Shown: positions 17,421 to 25,522 of the stretch, piece by piece
How positions within the stretch are numbered: the stretch's first letter is position 1
How the letters are laid out: every line of letters starts with the position of its first letter
Assembly (NCBI GenBank): GCA_001570385.1
Contig: BBYL01000013.1
Coordinates: 124,001-188,000, forward strand
Length of the DNA: 64,000 bases
Direction of reading: 5' to 3'
Source: Microtetraspora glauca
GTDB taxonomy: Bacteria > Actinomycetota > Actinomycetes > Streptosporangiales > Streptosporangiaceae
Made by a program: the position numbers and the translations under genes
Notes under the pieces: generated by a model
Seen by the model: the letters and a program-made list of their open reading frames with translations, nothing else
Told to the model about the DNA's origin: nothing
Database searches by the model: none

Positions 17421-17551
17421 CGCTTCCTTATCAGGCAACGGCAACAGGTGTTCGAACTGGCCTTGCGTGGCCTCTACCTGCGGAGGCAGTCCACTGCCGT
17501 CCGCCAGCGTCCAGTGTCGTTCGTCGGCGTTGTCACGCAGTTGGTCACTCA
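17421..17551. repeat. Degenerate tRNA-Ile-type attachment site with possible arm motif
   Basis: CTTCCTTATCAGG (17423-17435) equals the anticodon-arm part of the tRNA-Ile core found at 58.1, 60.1 and 63.9 kb. The following 120 bp resemble the DNA right of the 60.1-kb core (both read CAACG-CAACAGG at the junction). They include GTCACGCAGTTGGTCACTCA (17533-17552), close to motifs at 60211 and 63810. I read this as a decayed integration site. Confidence 0.55.
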
Positions 17552-17949
17552 GTAGACCGCCTTTTCACGCTGACTCTTGCGTCAATGCTTCGCATACGCT
17601 GCGGCCAGCGCTGATCAATAAGGTCTGCGGCCTCTCGGCAGGCACGACAGGCGTTGGCTCGTTCTGGGAACCACAAGTAGTCAGACGGAGACATGCCTGC
17701 CAACTCGATGCCGCACAGTGTGCGACCGAACGAACCGAAGGCATGGGCGATGTCAGCCGGCAGGTCATCCGAGACGGCCCTCTCCCACCGCATGTTCACG
17801 GGCATGTACGGCGGTCGCGCGATTTCGAACCACTCGCCACCCAGATGCGTTACCGCATAGCACCAGGCGCAGGACCAGATTTGTTCTTCGAATTGATTCG
17901 GTTGCATCGGCCACTGCCGCATCGCGTGTTCACACACGTCACACTTCAC
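17545..17949 (-). CDS. Small zinc-ribbon-like protein of unknown function
   Basis: A 134-residue protein with four Cys pairs or singles. 'MKCDVCEHAMRQWP' and 'WSCAWCYAV' together make a CxxC...CxxC zinc ribbon at the N-terminus, and 'RTLCGIELAGMSP' and 'ACRACREAADLIDQRWP' form a second Cys set. The middle ('RPPYMPVNMRWERAVSDDLP') is Pro/Trp-rich and looks conserved. Such small actinomycete proteins have no known function. It lies directly beside the decayed attachment site at 17.4 kb, so it may be cargo or a survivor of an element. Confidence 0.65.
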   Translation of the reverse strand: MKCDVCEHAMRQWPMQPNQFEEQIWSCAWCYAVTHLGGEWFEIARPPYMPVNMRWERAVSDDLPADIAHAFGSFGRTLCGIELAGMSPSDYLWFPERANACRACREAADLIDQRWPQRMRSIDARVSVKRRSTE

Positions 17950-18104
17950 AACCTGATCCTCACATGTGCGATCAACCAGACCAAAAGGAAATAGCCCCTG
18001 ACCAGCAGAAATGCCAGTCTGGGGTTCCTTCGTTTCGAGTCACCGCCCACCATGTGCGCGTGTCTACGGAACGCCCTACCCATCGTGGTTGTGTCGGACA
18101 TAAT

Positions 18105-18356
18105 ATGGGCATGAGGAAGTTGCGCTTCTACCGGTCGGCACGCAAGCACCGCATCGGGCAGGCGCGTGTTCTTCACGTGGTTTGATCCGGACCGCCGGCC
18201 ATGGTTCCGGCTGCCGACCCCAACTTGGAGGACCGATGGGTGTGGATCGGCCCAGATGATAGGGGCGTGGAACTGGAAGTGATCGGCATCCTCACCGATA
18301 AGTACCTGGTGATCATTCACGTGATGCCGACCGCGTTGAGGAGGAGGAAGCCATGA
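18105..18356 (+). pseudogene. Toxin-like gene with an in-frame TGA, coupled to RHH antitoxin
   Basis: From ATG 18105 the frame reads 'MGMRKLRFYRSARKHRIG' then 'QARVLHVV', a TGA at 18183, and continues in the same frame: 'PAADPNLEDRWVWIGPDD', 'RGVELEVIGILTDKYLVII', 'HVMPTALRRRKP'. Taken together the 83 sense codons resemble a BrnT/RelE-like small toxin ('RSARKH.IG' start, 'W.G.DDRG.ELEVI' core, 'IHVMP.ALR' end). It overlaps the antitoxin start by ATGA, which is normal TA coupling. Only one stop interrupts the frame, so the gene is recently dead or read through. A TAATAT box (18101-18106) overlaps the start region. Confidence 0.65.
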
Positions 18357-18712
18357 CCGAGCACCGAGAAGCGTGGCCGCCTGACGACATCGAGTTGGTC
18401 CTGGATCACGACTCCGAGATCGATAGTGACGTCGAAGAGATCTACGACAGCAAGGGCAATCGGATCACCGACAATTATGTGGATGATGCGATCGCCGATG
18501 TTCACCGTGCGATCGACAAGGGCCACGTACCCGTCCCGACCAGCCGCGGCGGGCGTCCCTCACTGACACGCGAAGGGACGCACTCACCAAGAGTCTCCTT
18601 CCGGGTACCCGAAGAATTACGCGAACGTGCGAAGGCTCGGGCCGAGCAAGAGGGAAAGACGGTGTCCGCACTGGCCCGAGAAGCATTCGAGCAGTTCCTC
18701 AAGGCAGGGTGA
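18353..18712 (+). CDS. Ribbon-helix-helix (CopG-like) antitoxin
   Basis: A 119-residue protein. The acidic N-terminal half ('DIELVLDHDSEIDSDVEEIY') would contact the toxin. The C-terminal ribbon-helix-helix is 'PRVSFRVPEELRERAKARAE' followed by 'GKTVSALAREAFEQFL', the MetJ/Arc/CopG DNA-binding pattern. It overlaps the broken toxin-like gene by 4 bases and probably autorepresses the pair. With the toxin interrupted it may act alone. The gene ends about 90 bp before the hairpin and tRNA-Ala core at 18.8 kb, a position usual for element-borne TA modules. Confidence 0.82.
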   Translation: MTEHREAWPPDDIELVLDHDSEIDSDVEEIYDSKGNRITDNYVDDAIADVHRAIDKGHVPVPTSRGGRPSLTREGTHSPRVSFRVPEELRERAKARAEQEGKTVSALAREAFEQFLKAG

Positions 18713-18803
18713 CTTTCAGAACCGGCCTGTTGATAGCGGAAACGCAATCCGCCGGACGCCGATTGCCCGCGCCGGTTCCGTACCTCGCCGCCCCACAAGA
18801 TCG

Positions 18804-18837
18804 AAAGGCCACTTCCTGATCATGGGAAGTGGCCTTT
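18804..18837 (+). terminator. GGCC-type hairpin before tRNA-Ala core
   Basis: A perfect 13-bp inverted repeat (18804-18816 / 18825-18837, arm AAAGGCCACTTCC) with an 8-base loop lies 10 bp before the tRNA-Ala half-copy. Similar AAGGCC hairpins precede the sites at 30.99, 60.07 and 63.88 kb. Confidence 0.85.
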
Positions 18838-18846
18838 GACGTGCGT

Positions 18847-18889
18847 TGGAGCCTAGAAGATTCGAACTCCTGACATCCTGCTTGCAAAG
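18847..18889 (-). repeat. tRNA-Ala 3'-half copy (attachment-site repeat)
   Basis: 43 bp equal to the 3' half of tRNA-Ala(TGC) at 27164-27206, with one mismatch. Identity ends exactly after CTTGCAAAG, the anticodon loop region. This is the hallmark of a tyrosine-recombinase attachment core; sequence to the right is unrelated. Confidence 0.88.
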
Positions 18890-19290
18890 ACGCATACCGA
18901 TCTTGCTTTACCAGCGAAACCCAGTTCAGCGCACTGATCGCCTTCGCTGTGACTCCCCGCTGTTCTCCCTTGTTTCCCGTCCCATCGGGCACGCGACGGG
19001 CACGGCGATATCCTCGCTGGGACGTTCTTCGGCATTGCACCGCACCTCCCCGCATGGGTACAGCTTGGTGAGCCAAGCCGTAGGCGATCGGGCACGACGC
19101 CGGGTTCTTGGATAGCACCGGACCCCGTCGCTCTGCACGCTGGGGAGCGAGTTGACGCAGGAACCCGCGGATTGCGATTCGATCAAGGTCCAGAGCTCCG
19201 ACCTGAGAGCGCAGTTGCTCATAGCCGAAATCTGCAACAAGTTTGAGCGTGCCATCGAGCGCGGCGCGCCACTTGCCGTCGACGCGGCAG
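18890..19290. other. Region without a supported gene, right of the tRNA-Ala half-copy
   Basis: 400 bp directly inside the putative element. Frames are scrambled and I recognise no protein family. It borders the SMP-30-like relic. Confidence 0.4.
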
Positions 19291-19537
19291 GGTGGCCTTT
19301 GGGTCGCGGTATGGGGCGGCGACCGCTTGGCACGGATCTCTCCGGACGGACACTTGCTCGGCGAGGTCCCGCTCTCCCGTGCACCAGCCGTCCTCCTGCA
19401 CGTTCGGCGGATCCCGCCTCGACGTTCTGTACATCACGTCGGCCCGCGAAGGGCTCGATCTTTCCGACGGCGACCCCGTGCTCGCCATCGATCAGTTGGG
19501 CGCCGTGGGCATGCCGTCGACGGCGTTCGCCGGATGA
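19291..19537 (+). pseudogene. SMP-30/gluconolactonase-like C-terminal relic, frameshifted
   Basis: The first frame reads 'GGLWVAVWGGDRLARISPDG' then 'HLLGEVPL'. One base later another frame continues 'PVHQPSSCTFGGSRLDVLYI', 'TSAREGLDLSDGDPVLAIDQ', ending 'GMPSTAFAG' and a stop at 19537. These are the last two propeller blades of an SMP-30/senescence-marker lactonase. The front two thirds of the gene are missing and the remainder carries a frameshift. Confidence 0.8.
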
Positions 19538-19781
19538 GTGGGGCCGCGATGATTCGCCCCAACGTGGCAGCCGGTACTCCACAGTGAGGAACTCGCGCAT
19601 CAAGAGGCGTACCGAGTCGTCGGATAAGTTGGGAGTCCGGGGCGTATTTCGATGCGGCAGTGCTTCCGAATAGCGACTATTTGTCAGACCCGTTCGGTAC
19701 GGTCGCGACCATGACCAACGTCACCTATGCCGCTGCCTGGGTGCCCGATGACGACCCCCAAACAGTGAGTGCAGGACATTC

Positions 19782-20270
19782 ATGAGCTATCCGGAACCCC
19801 GCTACCTCGGCGACACGGGCGAGATCAACGCCACCTACCGCACCGCGGATCACGAGCCCGAGTTGCGGTCCCCCGGTGGCACCGTGACGCACTACCTCGC
19901 CACCGGCGCCTCGACGAACGGGCAGTTCGGGATGTACCGGTGGGAGATGGGCCCGGTGCCGAGCGGCCCGAGCCCGCACTTCCACCGCTCGATCTCCGAG
20001 TCGTTCTACGTCCTCACCGGCACAATCCGCATCTACGACGGCACCCGGTGGATCGACACCGTCCCTGGCGACTTCGTGCACGTCCCTGAGGGCGGCATCC
20101 ATGGCTTCCGGAACGAGTCCGGTGAACCGGCCAGCATGCTGCTGCACTTCTCGCCCGGCGCGCCCCGCGAGGGCTACTTCGAAGGGCTGGTCGAGTTCGC
20201 CGTGTCCGGGCGCCCCAGCGAGGAGGAACTCGCCGAGTTCTACCTCCGCCACGACACGTTCTGGGTATAA
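19782..20270 (+). CDS. Cupin-domain protein
   Basis: A 162-residue single-domain cupin. Motif 1 is 'GPSPHFHRSISESFYVLTG' (H-x-H...E), followed by 'DFVHVPEGGIHGFRN' for motif 2 with its His, so a divalent-metal site is expected. The N-terminus (MSYPEPRYLGDTGEINATYR) and the C-terminal 'GRPSEEELAEFYLRHDTFWV' match actinomycete cupins of unknown substrate. The gene is intact inside the degenerate zone and is followed 30 bp later by the DUF1801 gene, so the two may be cotranscribed. Confidence 0.88.
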   Translation: MSYPEPRYLGDTGEINATYRTADHEPELRSPGGTVTHYLATGASTNGQFGMYRWEMGPVPSGPSPHFHRSISESFYVLTGTIRIYDGTRWIDTVPGDFVHVPEGGIHGFRNESGEPASMLLHFSPGAPREGYFEGLVEFAVSGRPSEEELAEFYLRHDTFWV

Positions 20271-20300
20271 GCCCGTCCTTTCCAGCGACAGTAAATCAAG

Positions 20301-20654
20301 GTGAAGAGCGTGAACGACGACGTCACCCAGTACATCAACAAGACGCAGCCGTGGCAGATCGACGTGTGCGAGAAACTACGTGCGATGATCGGCGAGACCA
20401 TTCCAGGTGTCGAGGAACGGCTCCAGTACGGCAAGCCGCACTACCTCAAGAACGGGCACTACGCGGCCGTCATCGCGGTAGCCAAGGCCAAGGTCTCGTT
20501 CATGGTGTTCAACGCGACGGACATCCCTGAGGTCAAGGGATTCCTCCGGGCAATGGGCACCGGTGAACGCAAGACCGTCGACATCAAGGAAGGAGATAAC
20601 GTCGACTACGACGCACTTGCCGGCATCCTGGAAAAGACCACGGCCAACTTGTAG
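20301..20654 (+). CDS. DUF1801 (YdhG-like) protein
   Basis: A 117-residue DUF1801 protein. Family phrases are 'DVTQYINKTQPWQIDVCEKL', 'IPGVEERLQYGKPHYLKNG' (the usual E.....YGxP.f) and 'FMVFNATDIPEVKGFLRA'. The proposed start is GTG 20301; a second GTG at 20310 is possible. The function of the family is unknown. It lies directly after the cupin gene on the same strand. Confidence 0.85.
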   Translation: MKSVNDDVTQYINKTQPWQIDVCEKLRAMIGETIPGVEERLQYGKPHYLKNGHYAAVIAVAKAKVSFMVFNATDIPEVKGFLRAMGTGERKTVDIKEGDNVDYDALAGILEKTTANL

Positions 20655-20739
20655 TTGCGAGGGTGTCTGCCGCGGCAGGGCCACGGCCCCGGCATCAGGG
20701 CTGACGGAGTTCTCGAATGTTGAGACGACCACCCCCGGC

Positions 20740-21451
20740 ACACCCGCCCGACATCGACTCGGCGCACAGTTGGCCGACGACGCCCTCATGGTCGCGACGA
20801 TCGACGTCGGCTCCAAATCCAACGAGATCACTGCCTTCTCTCCGCTGCTGGACCAAATCGGCTGCCTGAAGAACGTCGTGATCAGCCGACAGGCTCCATA
20901 CGCAGCGGGAGCACGCCCGCTACCTGCACCGGCGTGAGGCCTTCTACGTCTTCCCGGTCGGCGGCAACCAGCCGGCCCTGTTCGACCAGCTCGACACTCT
21001 GGCCTGGAAGGACGTGCCGATCGGATGGACCACCTACGACCGCGGCCACGGCCGCACCGAGATCCGCACCATCCAGGTCATGCCCGCCCCGGCCACAACC
21101 CGCTTCCTGCACGTCAAGCAAGTCTTCCTCCTCGAACGCCACGTCTACGACCTGCGCTGGAAGCCGTTGTCGAGCGTCGCGGTGCTGGGCGTCACCAACC
21201 TGCCCGCGACGCTGGCCGGCCCACGACGCCTGGCCGAGCTGGTCAGGGGCGAATGGTCGATCGAAAACAAAGATCATTACCTGAGGGATGTCACCCTCGG
21301 AGAGGACCGATGCAGGGTCCGTACCGCCTCGGCCCGGTCGATCCTGGCCACCATGCGCAGCTACGCGATGGGTTGCTCCCTCGTTGCCCTGCTCAATAGC
21401 CCGCTAGTGGCCCAGCGGCGATCAAGCCCCTACCCCTGCCCCATCAGCTAG
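20740..21451 (+). pseudogene. ISAs1-family transposase relic
   Basis: This is the C-terminal half of an ISAs1-type DDE transposase. 'RLGAQLADDALMVATIDVG', 'SKSNEITAFSPLLDQIG' and 'LKNVVISRQ' are followed, after a frameshift near 20925, by 'ARYLHRREAFYVFPVGGNQP', 'YDRGHGRTEIRTIQVMPAP', 'ELVRGEWSIENKDHYLRDVT' and 'ARSILATMRSYAMG'. The metal-binding region around 'VVITADALHTQ' of the family is garbled and the N-terminal third is missing, so it cannot be active. I found no convincing terminal repeats. Confidence 0.85.
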
Positions 21452-21536
21452 GGAAGTTGCTCGCGGAGAGCAAGCCACTGATCAAGCGCTCTTGCTGTCG
21501 GCGTCGTCGACACATAGCTACGGATGGCCTGGGCCC

Positions 21537-21623
21537 GGCCTGATCACCCTGTCCGCCGTCGACCCGCCCGAAGGGGAAGTGGGCCAAGGCTGCCGGGTTG
21601 ATGGCGGGCGGGGTGATCAGGCC
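21537..21623. repeat. 13-bp inverted repeat pair around 61 bp
   Basis: GGCCTGATCACCC (21537-21549) is mirrored exactly by GGGTGATCAGGCC (21611-21623). The arms enclose 61 bp that code for nothing I can see. It could be the ends of a tiny non-autonomous element or a cruciform. Confidence 0.65.
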
Positions 21624-21713
21624 CCTACCTCAGCCAGCTACGGCCGAGCACGATGAGCAGGGCCTTGGCGATCACCCTGGAGCCGGAGCGCCCCGCTGGA
21701 GGCTGGGTTTGAA

Positions 21714-22154
21714 TTGATCCCTCTATGGCGAAAGCCTAGGTTCGGAGCCGTGGCAGATGATCTGGTCAGATCGGCAACGTCGCCTACAAGGTTCCCGTTG
21801 CGAGTGACATTCGTCGGGTGGGCTCTGCTTGCCGCGGTGCTGTCGTGGGTTGCTGCGTTCATCGCTTGGTTCTTGGTCAGCTTCTCCCTAGAGCTTGACG
21901 AGTGCGGCCTTGACCCACTCACGGAATATGAGACAGAGAAATGCGCTCCCGTCAGCCAATGGGCAAGCGTCACGGCCTATGCCCTGTTTGCCAGTCCACT
22001 TGCCTGGCTGCTGGCGGGACTCTTTCTGTGGTTGGCGCCCAGGCGCCTCGTTCGCATCCGACAGCTGGCGGCATGGGCCATGCCTGCGCTGCCGGTCTTC
22101 GTCATCGCGGCTCAGGTGCTTGTGTCTTTGCTATACGGACCGCTCCCTGCTTGA
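21714..22154 (+). CDS. Small membrane protein of unknown function
   Basis: A protein of up to 146 residues with three hydrophobic segments ('TFVGWALLAAVLSWVAAFIA', 'TAYALFASPLAWLLAGLFLW' and 'MPALPVFVIAAQVLVSLLY'). A short acidic extracytoplasmic loop contains two Cys ('ELDECGLDPL', 'EKCAPVS') that could pair. The start is uncertain: TTG 21714 opens the frame, while GTG 21750 is a reasonable alternative. No family is recognised. Confidence 0.5.
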   Translation: MIPLWRKPRFGAVADDLVRSATSPTRFPLRVTFVGWALLAAVLSWVAAFIAWFLVSFSLELDECGLDPLTEYETEKCAPVSQWASVTAYALFASPLAWLLAGLFLWLAPRRLVRIRQLAAWAMPALPVFVIAAQVLVSLLYGPLPA

Positions 22155-22347
22155 GCGATCAGACGACCGTCGTGCGGCGGACCGGCCCGAGCTGCCGGCG
22201 GCCGGGACCGGCCCCCAGGCCGCATGCCCGGCCGCCGAGCGGGCGCAGGGCCGCGAGGCGGCGCGCAGCGCCGCCGCTTGATCCTTAAAAGCTCAATTCG
22301 GCAATGATCCGGTCGGGCTGTCTACGTCCGGTGGTAGACCGTTGGTC

Positions 22348-23181
22348 ATGGAGGATCGGCAGGATCGGTTGCGGGAGCTGGGCGAGCTGCTGCGGCGGCT
22401 GCGTAAGGATGCGGGGCTGACCGGTAAGGATCTCGCGCAGCGGGCCGGAGTGGCTCAGCCGACGATCTCTCGGATGGAGACCGGGCGACTGCTGCCGACT
22501 CCCGAGACGGTTGAGCGGGTATCCGCAGCGCTTAACCTCGACGAGGACAAGCGGCGTGAGTTGGACGCGCTGCTACTGCGGCTGCGCGATGAGGTGTCCC
22601 GGTTGAAGAGTGGGCTTGCCGGCCGAGAAGCGGCGAACGCCGCACGGGTTCGCTCGGCTCAATGGATGGCCGTGTTCTCCTCGGCGATGATTCCGCCGCT
22701 GTTGCAGACGGCCGAGTACGCCCGGCTCGCTCTCGCGATCGGCCAGGATGTGGACCAGGACGACGTGGCCAAGGCGGCGGCCGTACGGGTCGAGTCTCAA
22801 TCCGTCGTGTTCGAGCCTGGTCGGAAGTTCGCGTTCGTTCTGACTGAGGGCGCGGTGCGGACGTGGCCGGGATCGCCGTCGTTGATGCCAGCGCAACTCG
22901 ATCGGCTCGCCCAGGTGTCCACGCTTCCCCATGTGCGCCTCGGGGTCGTTCCCTGGAGCGTGGAAGCGCCGGCCTTCCCTCTTCACGGGTTCACGATCTA
23001 CGACGGCTCGGTGAGCGTGGTCGAGAGCCTGACCGGTGATCTCACCCTGACGGAGACCGGCGAGATCGACACGCACATGGACGTGTTCGAGGCGTTCGCG
23101 GCTGCCGCTGTCTACGACGATGCCCTACGGGATCTTCTAGGGCAGATCGGGGCGGACTACCGCGCTCTCGCCAGCAAGTAG
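22348..23181 (+). CDS. XRE-family regulator with DUF5753 domain
   Basis: A 277-residue actinomycete regulator. The N-terminal helix-turn-helix is 'LGELLRRLRKDAGLTGKDLA' then 'QRAGVAQPTISRMETGRLLP'. The rest is a DUF5753 domain ('VRSAQWMAVFSSAMIPPLLQ', 'AEYARLAL', 'LTEGAVRTWPGSP', 'LPHVRLGVVPWSVEAPAFP', 'HGFTIYDGSVSVVESLTGDL'). Members of this class usually sit next to a DUF397 gene and an RsbW-like ATPase gene. Here a chimeric ATPase fragment follows 67 bp downstream, and no DUF397 is nearby. ATG 22348 is preferred over TTG 22342. A partial copy is at 14964-15176. Confidence 0.92.
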   Translation: MEDRQDRLRELGELLRRLRKDAGLTGKDLAQRAGVAQPTISRMETGRLLPTPETVERVSAALNLDEDKRRELDALLLRLRDEVSRLKSGLAGREAANAARVRSAQWMAVFSSAMIPPLLQTAEYARLALAIGQDVDQDDVAKAAAVRVESQSVVFEPGRKFAFVLTEGAVRTWPGSPSLMPAQLDRLAQVSTLPHVRLGVVPWSVEAPAFPLHGFTIYDGSVSVVESLTGDLTLTETGEIDTHMDVFEAFAAAAVYDDALRDLLGQIGADYRALASK

Positions 23182-23248
23182 CCAGTCCTAGCGCATTTAT
23201 GCGTCGAATGCCTTGAGTAGCTTCTAGCGTTGGTCATACGCTGCCGAC

Positions 23249-24019
23249 ATGGATGTATGGCGAATGTCCCGCCACTTCCTCGGCTCCCCCGCCTCGATCA
23301 CCGAAGCCCGCCGCTTCGTCACCACCTTCTTGAAGTGCTGGCCGTCCCTGCAATCGGCCGAACTCATCGTGAGACTGGCCACCAACGCCGTACGGCATTC
23401 GGCAAGCGGTCGATTCGGCGGGCTGTTCACCGTCACAGCGTCGCTGCATGACTTCACCTGCGACGTGAACCATCCCGGCTCGCCCTCAGCCACTGTCGTC
23501 ATGCTCCGCCGTACCGGTGACGCGTTGGACTTCCTCGTTCTGGCCGACTCCGTCCTCGTACTTGACGTGATCGGCGCGGATGCGCCGATGGTCATCACCG
23601 ATGATCGAGAAGGACAAGTCGGTAAGCGCTACCGGACGGCCATGGATGCGCTGGGCTCCGGCACTCCCGATCACACTGCCGCTCTGCATGAGTACGTGGA
23701 GGCCATGCGGGCGCACCGCAACCGCGACGGCGGATTCTGGGTCGCGGCCTCTGATCCACTCGCTGCAGAACAGGCGCTCACAGGAACACTGCCCACTGAC
23801 CAGATTCGCGCGGCGGCACTCCTCAGCGATGGAGCATCCCGCCTCGTCGACCGCTTCGGCCTCGCCACCTGGCGGCAAGCCCTCGACATCCTCGCCCAGG
23901 GCGGCCCCGCCGAACTCATCCGCCAAGTCCGCCAGGCGGAACACTCAGACATACACGGCAAGCGCTGGCCCCGTGGGAAGTCTTTGGACGACGCCACTGC
24001 GGCCTACAGCATGCCATAG
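23249..24019 (+). CDS. Chimeric protein: HATPase-fragment fused to PP2C-like domain
   Basis: A 256-residue open frame made of two unrelated parts. Residues 1 to about 72 ('GSPASITEARRFVTTFLKCW', 'ELIVRLATNAVRHSASG', 'FTVTASLHDFTCDV') match the start of RsbW-like anti-sigma ATPases, including the N-box N-A-x-x-H, but the ATP-lid G-boxes that should follow are gone. From about residue 74 ('SATVVMLRRTGDALDFLVLA', 'APMVITDD', 'DGGFWVAASDPLAAEQALTG', 'ALLSDGASRLVDRFG', 'RWPRGKSLDDATAAYSMP') it matches the C-terminal half of actinomycete PP2C-like phosphatases. It follows the XRE gene, where an intact ATPase is expected. It may be a deletion fusion; activity is doubtful. Confidence 0.7.
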   Translation: MDVWRMSRHFLGSPASITEARRFVTTFLKCWPSLQSAELIVRLATNAVRHSASGRFGGLFTVTASLHDFTCDVNHPGSPSATVVMLRRTGDALDFLVLADSVLVLDVIGADAPMVITDDREGQVGKRYRTAMDALGSGTPDHTAALHEYVEAMRAHRNRDGGFWVAASDPLAAEQALTGTLPTDQIRAAALLSDGASRLVDRFGLATWRQALDILAQGGPAELIRQVRQAEHSDIHGKRWPRGKSLDDATAAYSMP

Positions 24020-24720
24020 CTATCCGCACGGTTATCCGGCACGGTTATCGTCAAGGCCTTCGTATCGAAGCCTCTTGTGATCAGCCACACGGCCAGAACC
24101 AAGCTTTGTAGGGCTAGTGGTGCGTTCATGGCCAGGTAGAGCGGCGTGACGACGCCAGTCACACGAAACAGCACCAAGAAACTCGCCGACATGGCCAATC
24201 CAGCCCCAAGGATTCCCCATACAGACAGCCAGCGAGGGACAAATCTCCACCGATATAGAATGGCGAACAGCAGGAGATCTCCGAGGCTCAGCGAGATGAT
24301 CAAGGCGACATGATTGACCAGGTCGCGCGCCGTCCGCAACAACTCGCCCAAGGCTCCGAGGTGGGATGCACCCACAGCGCCGGCTTGGGTGAATTCCTGA
24401 CCCAGCACCAGGAACAGCGGTAAGAGAATCACACCTGTGAAATGGAACGTCGCTGCGATCATCCTGAATCCAAGGAAGCCCAGACTGAGCGCTTCATTCG
24501 CCATTCTCAATGTTGGATACAGGTACAGCGCAAACCCGACATAGGCGGGGATCATGATGAACTGAGAAGCTGCGCCGATGATGATCTGGCTCTCATGCGC
24601 AGAAATGAGATCGAGATAGTGCGGCTCCTCTATGGCGGGAACAACACTGAACACGCCGACGACCATGCCCACGATGACTAGTGCGCCGGCAATTGCAGTT
24701 GCTCGCCTGGCTGTATTCAT
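24004..24720 (-). CDS. DUF4386 six-TM membrane protein
   Basis: A 238-residue integral membrane protein with six to seven hydrophobic segments. DUF4386 features are 'RRATAIAGALVIVGMVVGVF' at the N-terminus, a conserved 'SLGFLGFRMIAATFHFTGVI' and 'YRWRFVPRWLSVWGILGAG' near the C-terminus. The gene overlaps the end of the chimeric gene by 16 bases (convergent). Two palindromic CTTACANNNGTAAG-like sites stand 45-91 bp upstream of its start, so it is probably under control of a TetR-type repressor that is not present in the adjacent DNA. The function of the family is unknown. Confidence 0.88.
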   Translation of the reverse strand: MNTARRATAIAGALVIVGMVVGVFSVVPAIEEPHYLDLISAHESQIIIGAASQFIMIPAYVGFALYLYPTLRMANEALSLGFLGFRMIAATFHFTGVILLPLFLVLGQEFTQAGAVGASHLGALGELLRTARDLVNHVALIISLSLGDLLLFAILYRWRFVPRWLSVWGILGAGLAMSASFLVLFRVTGVVTPLYLAMNAPLALQSLVLAVWLITRGFDTKALTITVPDNRADSYGML

Positions 24721-24764
24721 GACACTTCTCCCCGTATATGTCGCCGCGGCCGGCCGCTCCGCCT

Positions 24765-24811
24765 CTTACACCTGTAAGGCTGCTGCAGACGCTATCCTTA
24801 CATCCGTAAGG
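24765..24811. promoter_or_regulatory. Pair of palindromic operators upstream of DUF4386 gene
   Basis: CTTACACCTGTAAG (24765-24778) and CCTTACATCCGTAAGG (24796-24811) are two related palindromes with centres 32 bp apart. Sites of this form (TTACAnnTGTAA) are typical of TetR/AcrR regulators. The expected divergent regulator gene is missing; a replication-initiator relic occupies that side. Confidence 0.7.
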
Positions 24812-24937
24812 CCGCAAGCGCTCCTGCGCATCACGCCGCCCCGCCCAAGCCTGGCGAGACGACGCCGAAAAGGCCGGCGACGACACCACCGACCTGGACG
24901 CGGCGATAGCCGACCTCGACGACGAGACATCCAGCCC

Positions 24938-25201
24938 AAGGGCGCCAAGCGGGGCATGATCCCCGGCCGGTGCCGGGGCAAGGCGCACAAGCCCGAACAC
25001 CTCGGCTACGCCGGACGCCGCGTACTCGTCTCCCGGAAGTGGTCGAACAAGACCCTGACCGAGCACAAGCACGACCGCCGTACCTGGGTCCTGGAAGCCC
25101 TCGGCCTGCCAGACGAATCGATCGACCCGCACCGCTATGTCTGGCGGCCGGTCAAGCCGATCGATGAGGTAGAGAATGAGCAAGCGCATAGCCTCGAATG
25201 A
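24938..25201 (+). pseudogene. C-terminal relic of an AICE/plasmid replication initiator
   Basis: The frame reads 'GYAGRRVLVSRKWSNKTLTE', 'HKHDRRTWVLEALGLPDES' and 'DPHRYVWRPVKPIDE'. This matches the C-terminal end of the rolling-circle replication initiators (RepSA-like) carried by actinomycete integrative elements. There is no catalytic part and no start codon in frame. Its presence inside the region bounded by tRNA-Ala copies supports that region being a dead integrative element. Confidence 0.65.
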
Positions 25202-25522
25202 CACCTGATCCGCGTTTGTTCGAGTGACGGCCATAACCTCATCCACGACATCGGGATCGGACTCGATTCGAGAAGCTGCGGCGTTGGCTCCGCAAGGCCG
25301 AAGGGCGTGACTGGATGGGCGCCCCCAGCGCGGCCTGAGGATGGCGAGATTCAAAGGCTGGGTGGCCAAAAGGCCAACCCAGGCATCCTTCCCAAGTCGG
25401 AGATCGTCGGCCTGGGATCAGGGTTTCCGTCAGGGATAGCTCCGATGCCGCACTGCCCTCTCGTGGGCGATCGTGATGCGGCGGAGGCCGAGAGCCGGAC
25501 TCCGTAAATCGGAGGAACAAAC
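25202..25522. other. Region without a supported gene upstream of serine hydrolase
   Basis: 321 bp between the replication-initiator relic and the serine hydrolase. I find no coding frame with family features. The last 15 bases hold the GGAGG ribosome site of the next gene. Confidence 0.4.

Noticed and set aside
18183-18185. Selenocysteine or readthrough at the TGA of the toxin-like gene
   Set aside because: No SECIS-like hairpin directly downstream and no reason for Sec in this family; treated as a nonsense mutation.
25202-25522. Coding remnant related to the replication initiator
   Set aside because: Frames do not continue the Rep similarity and show no other family match.
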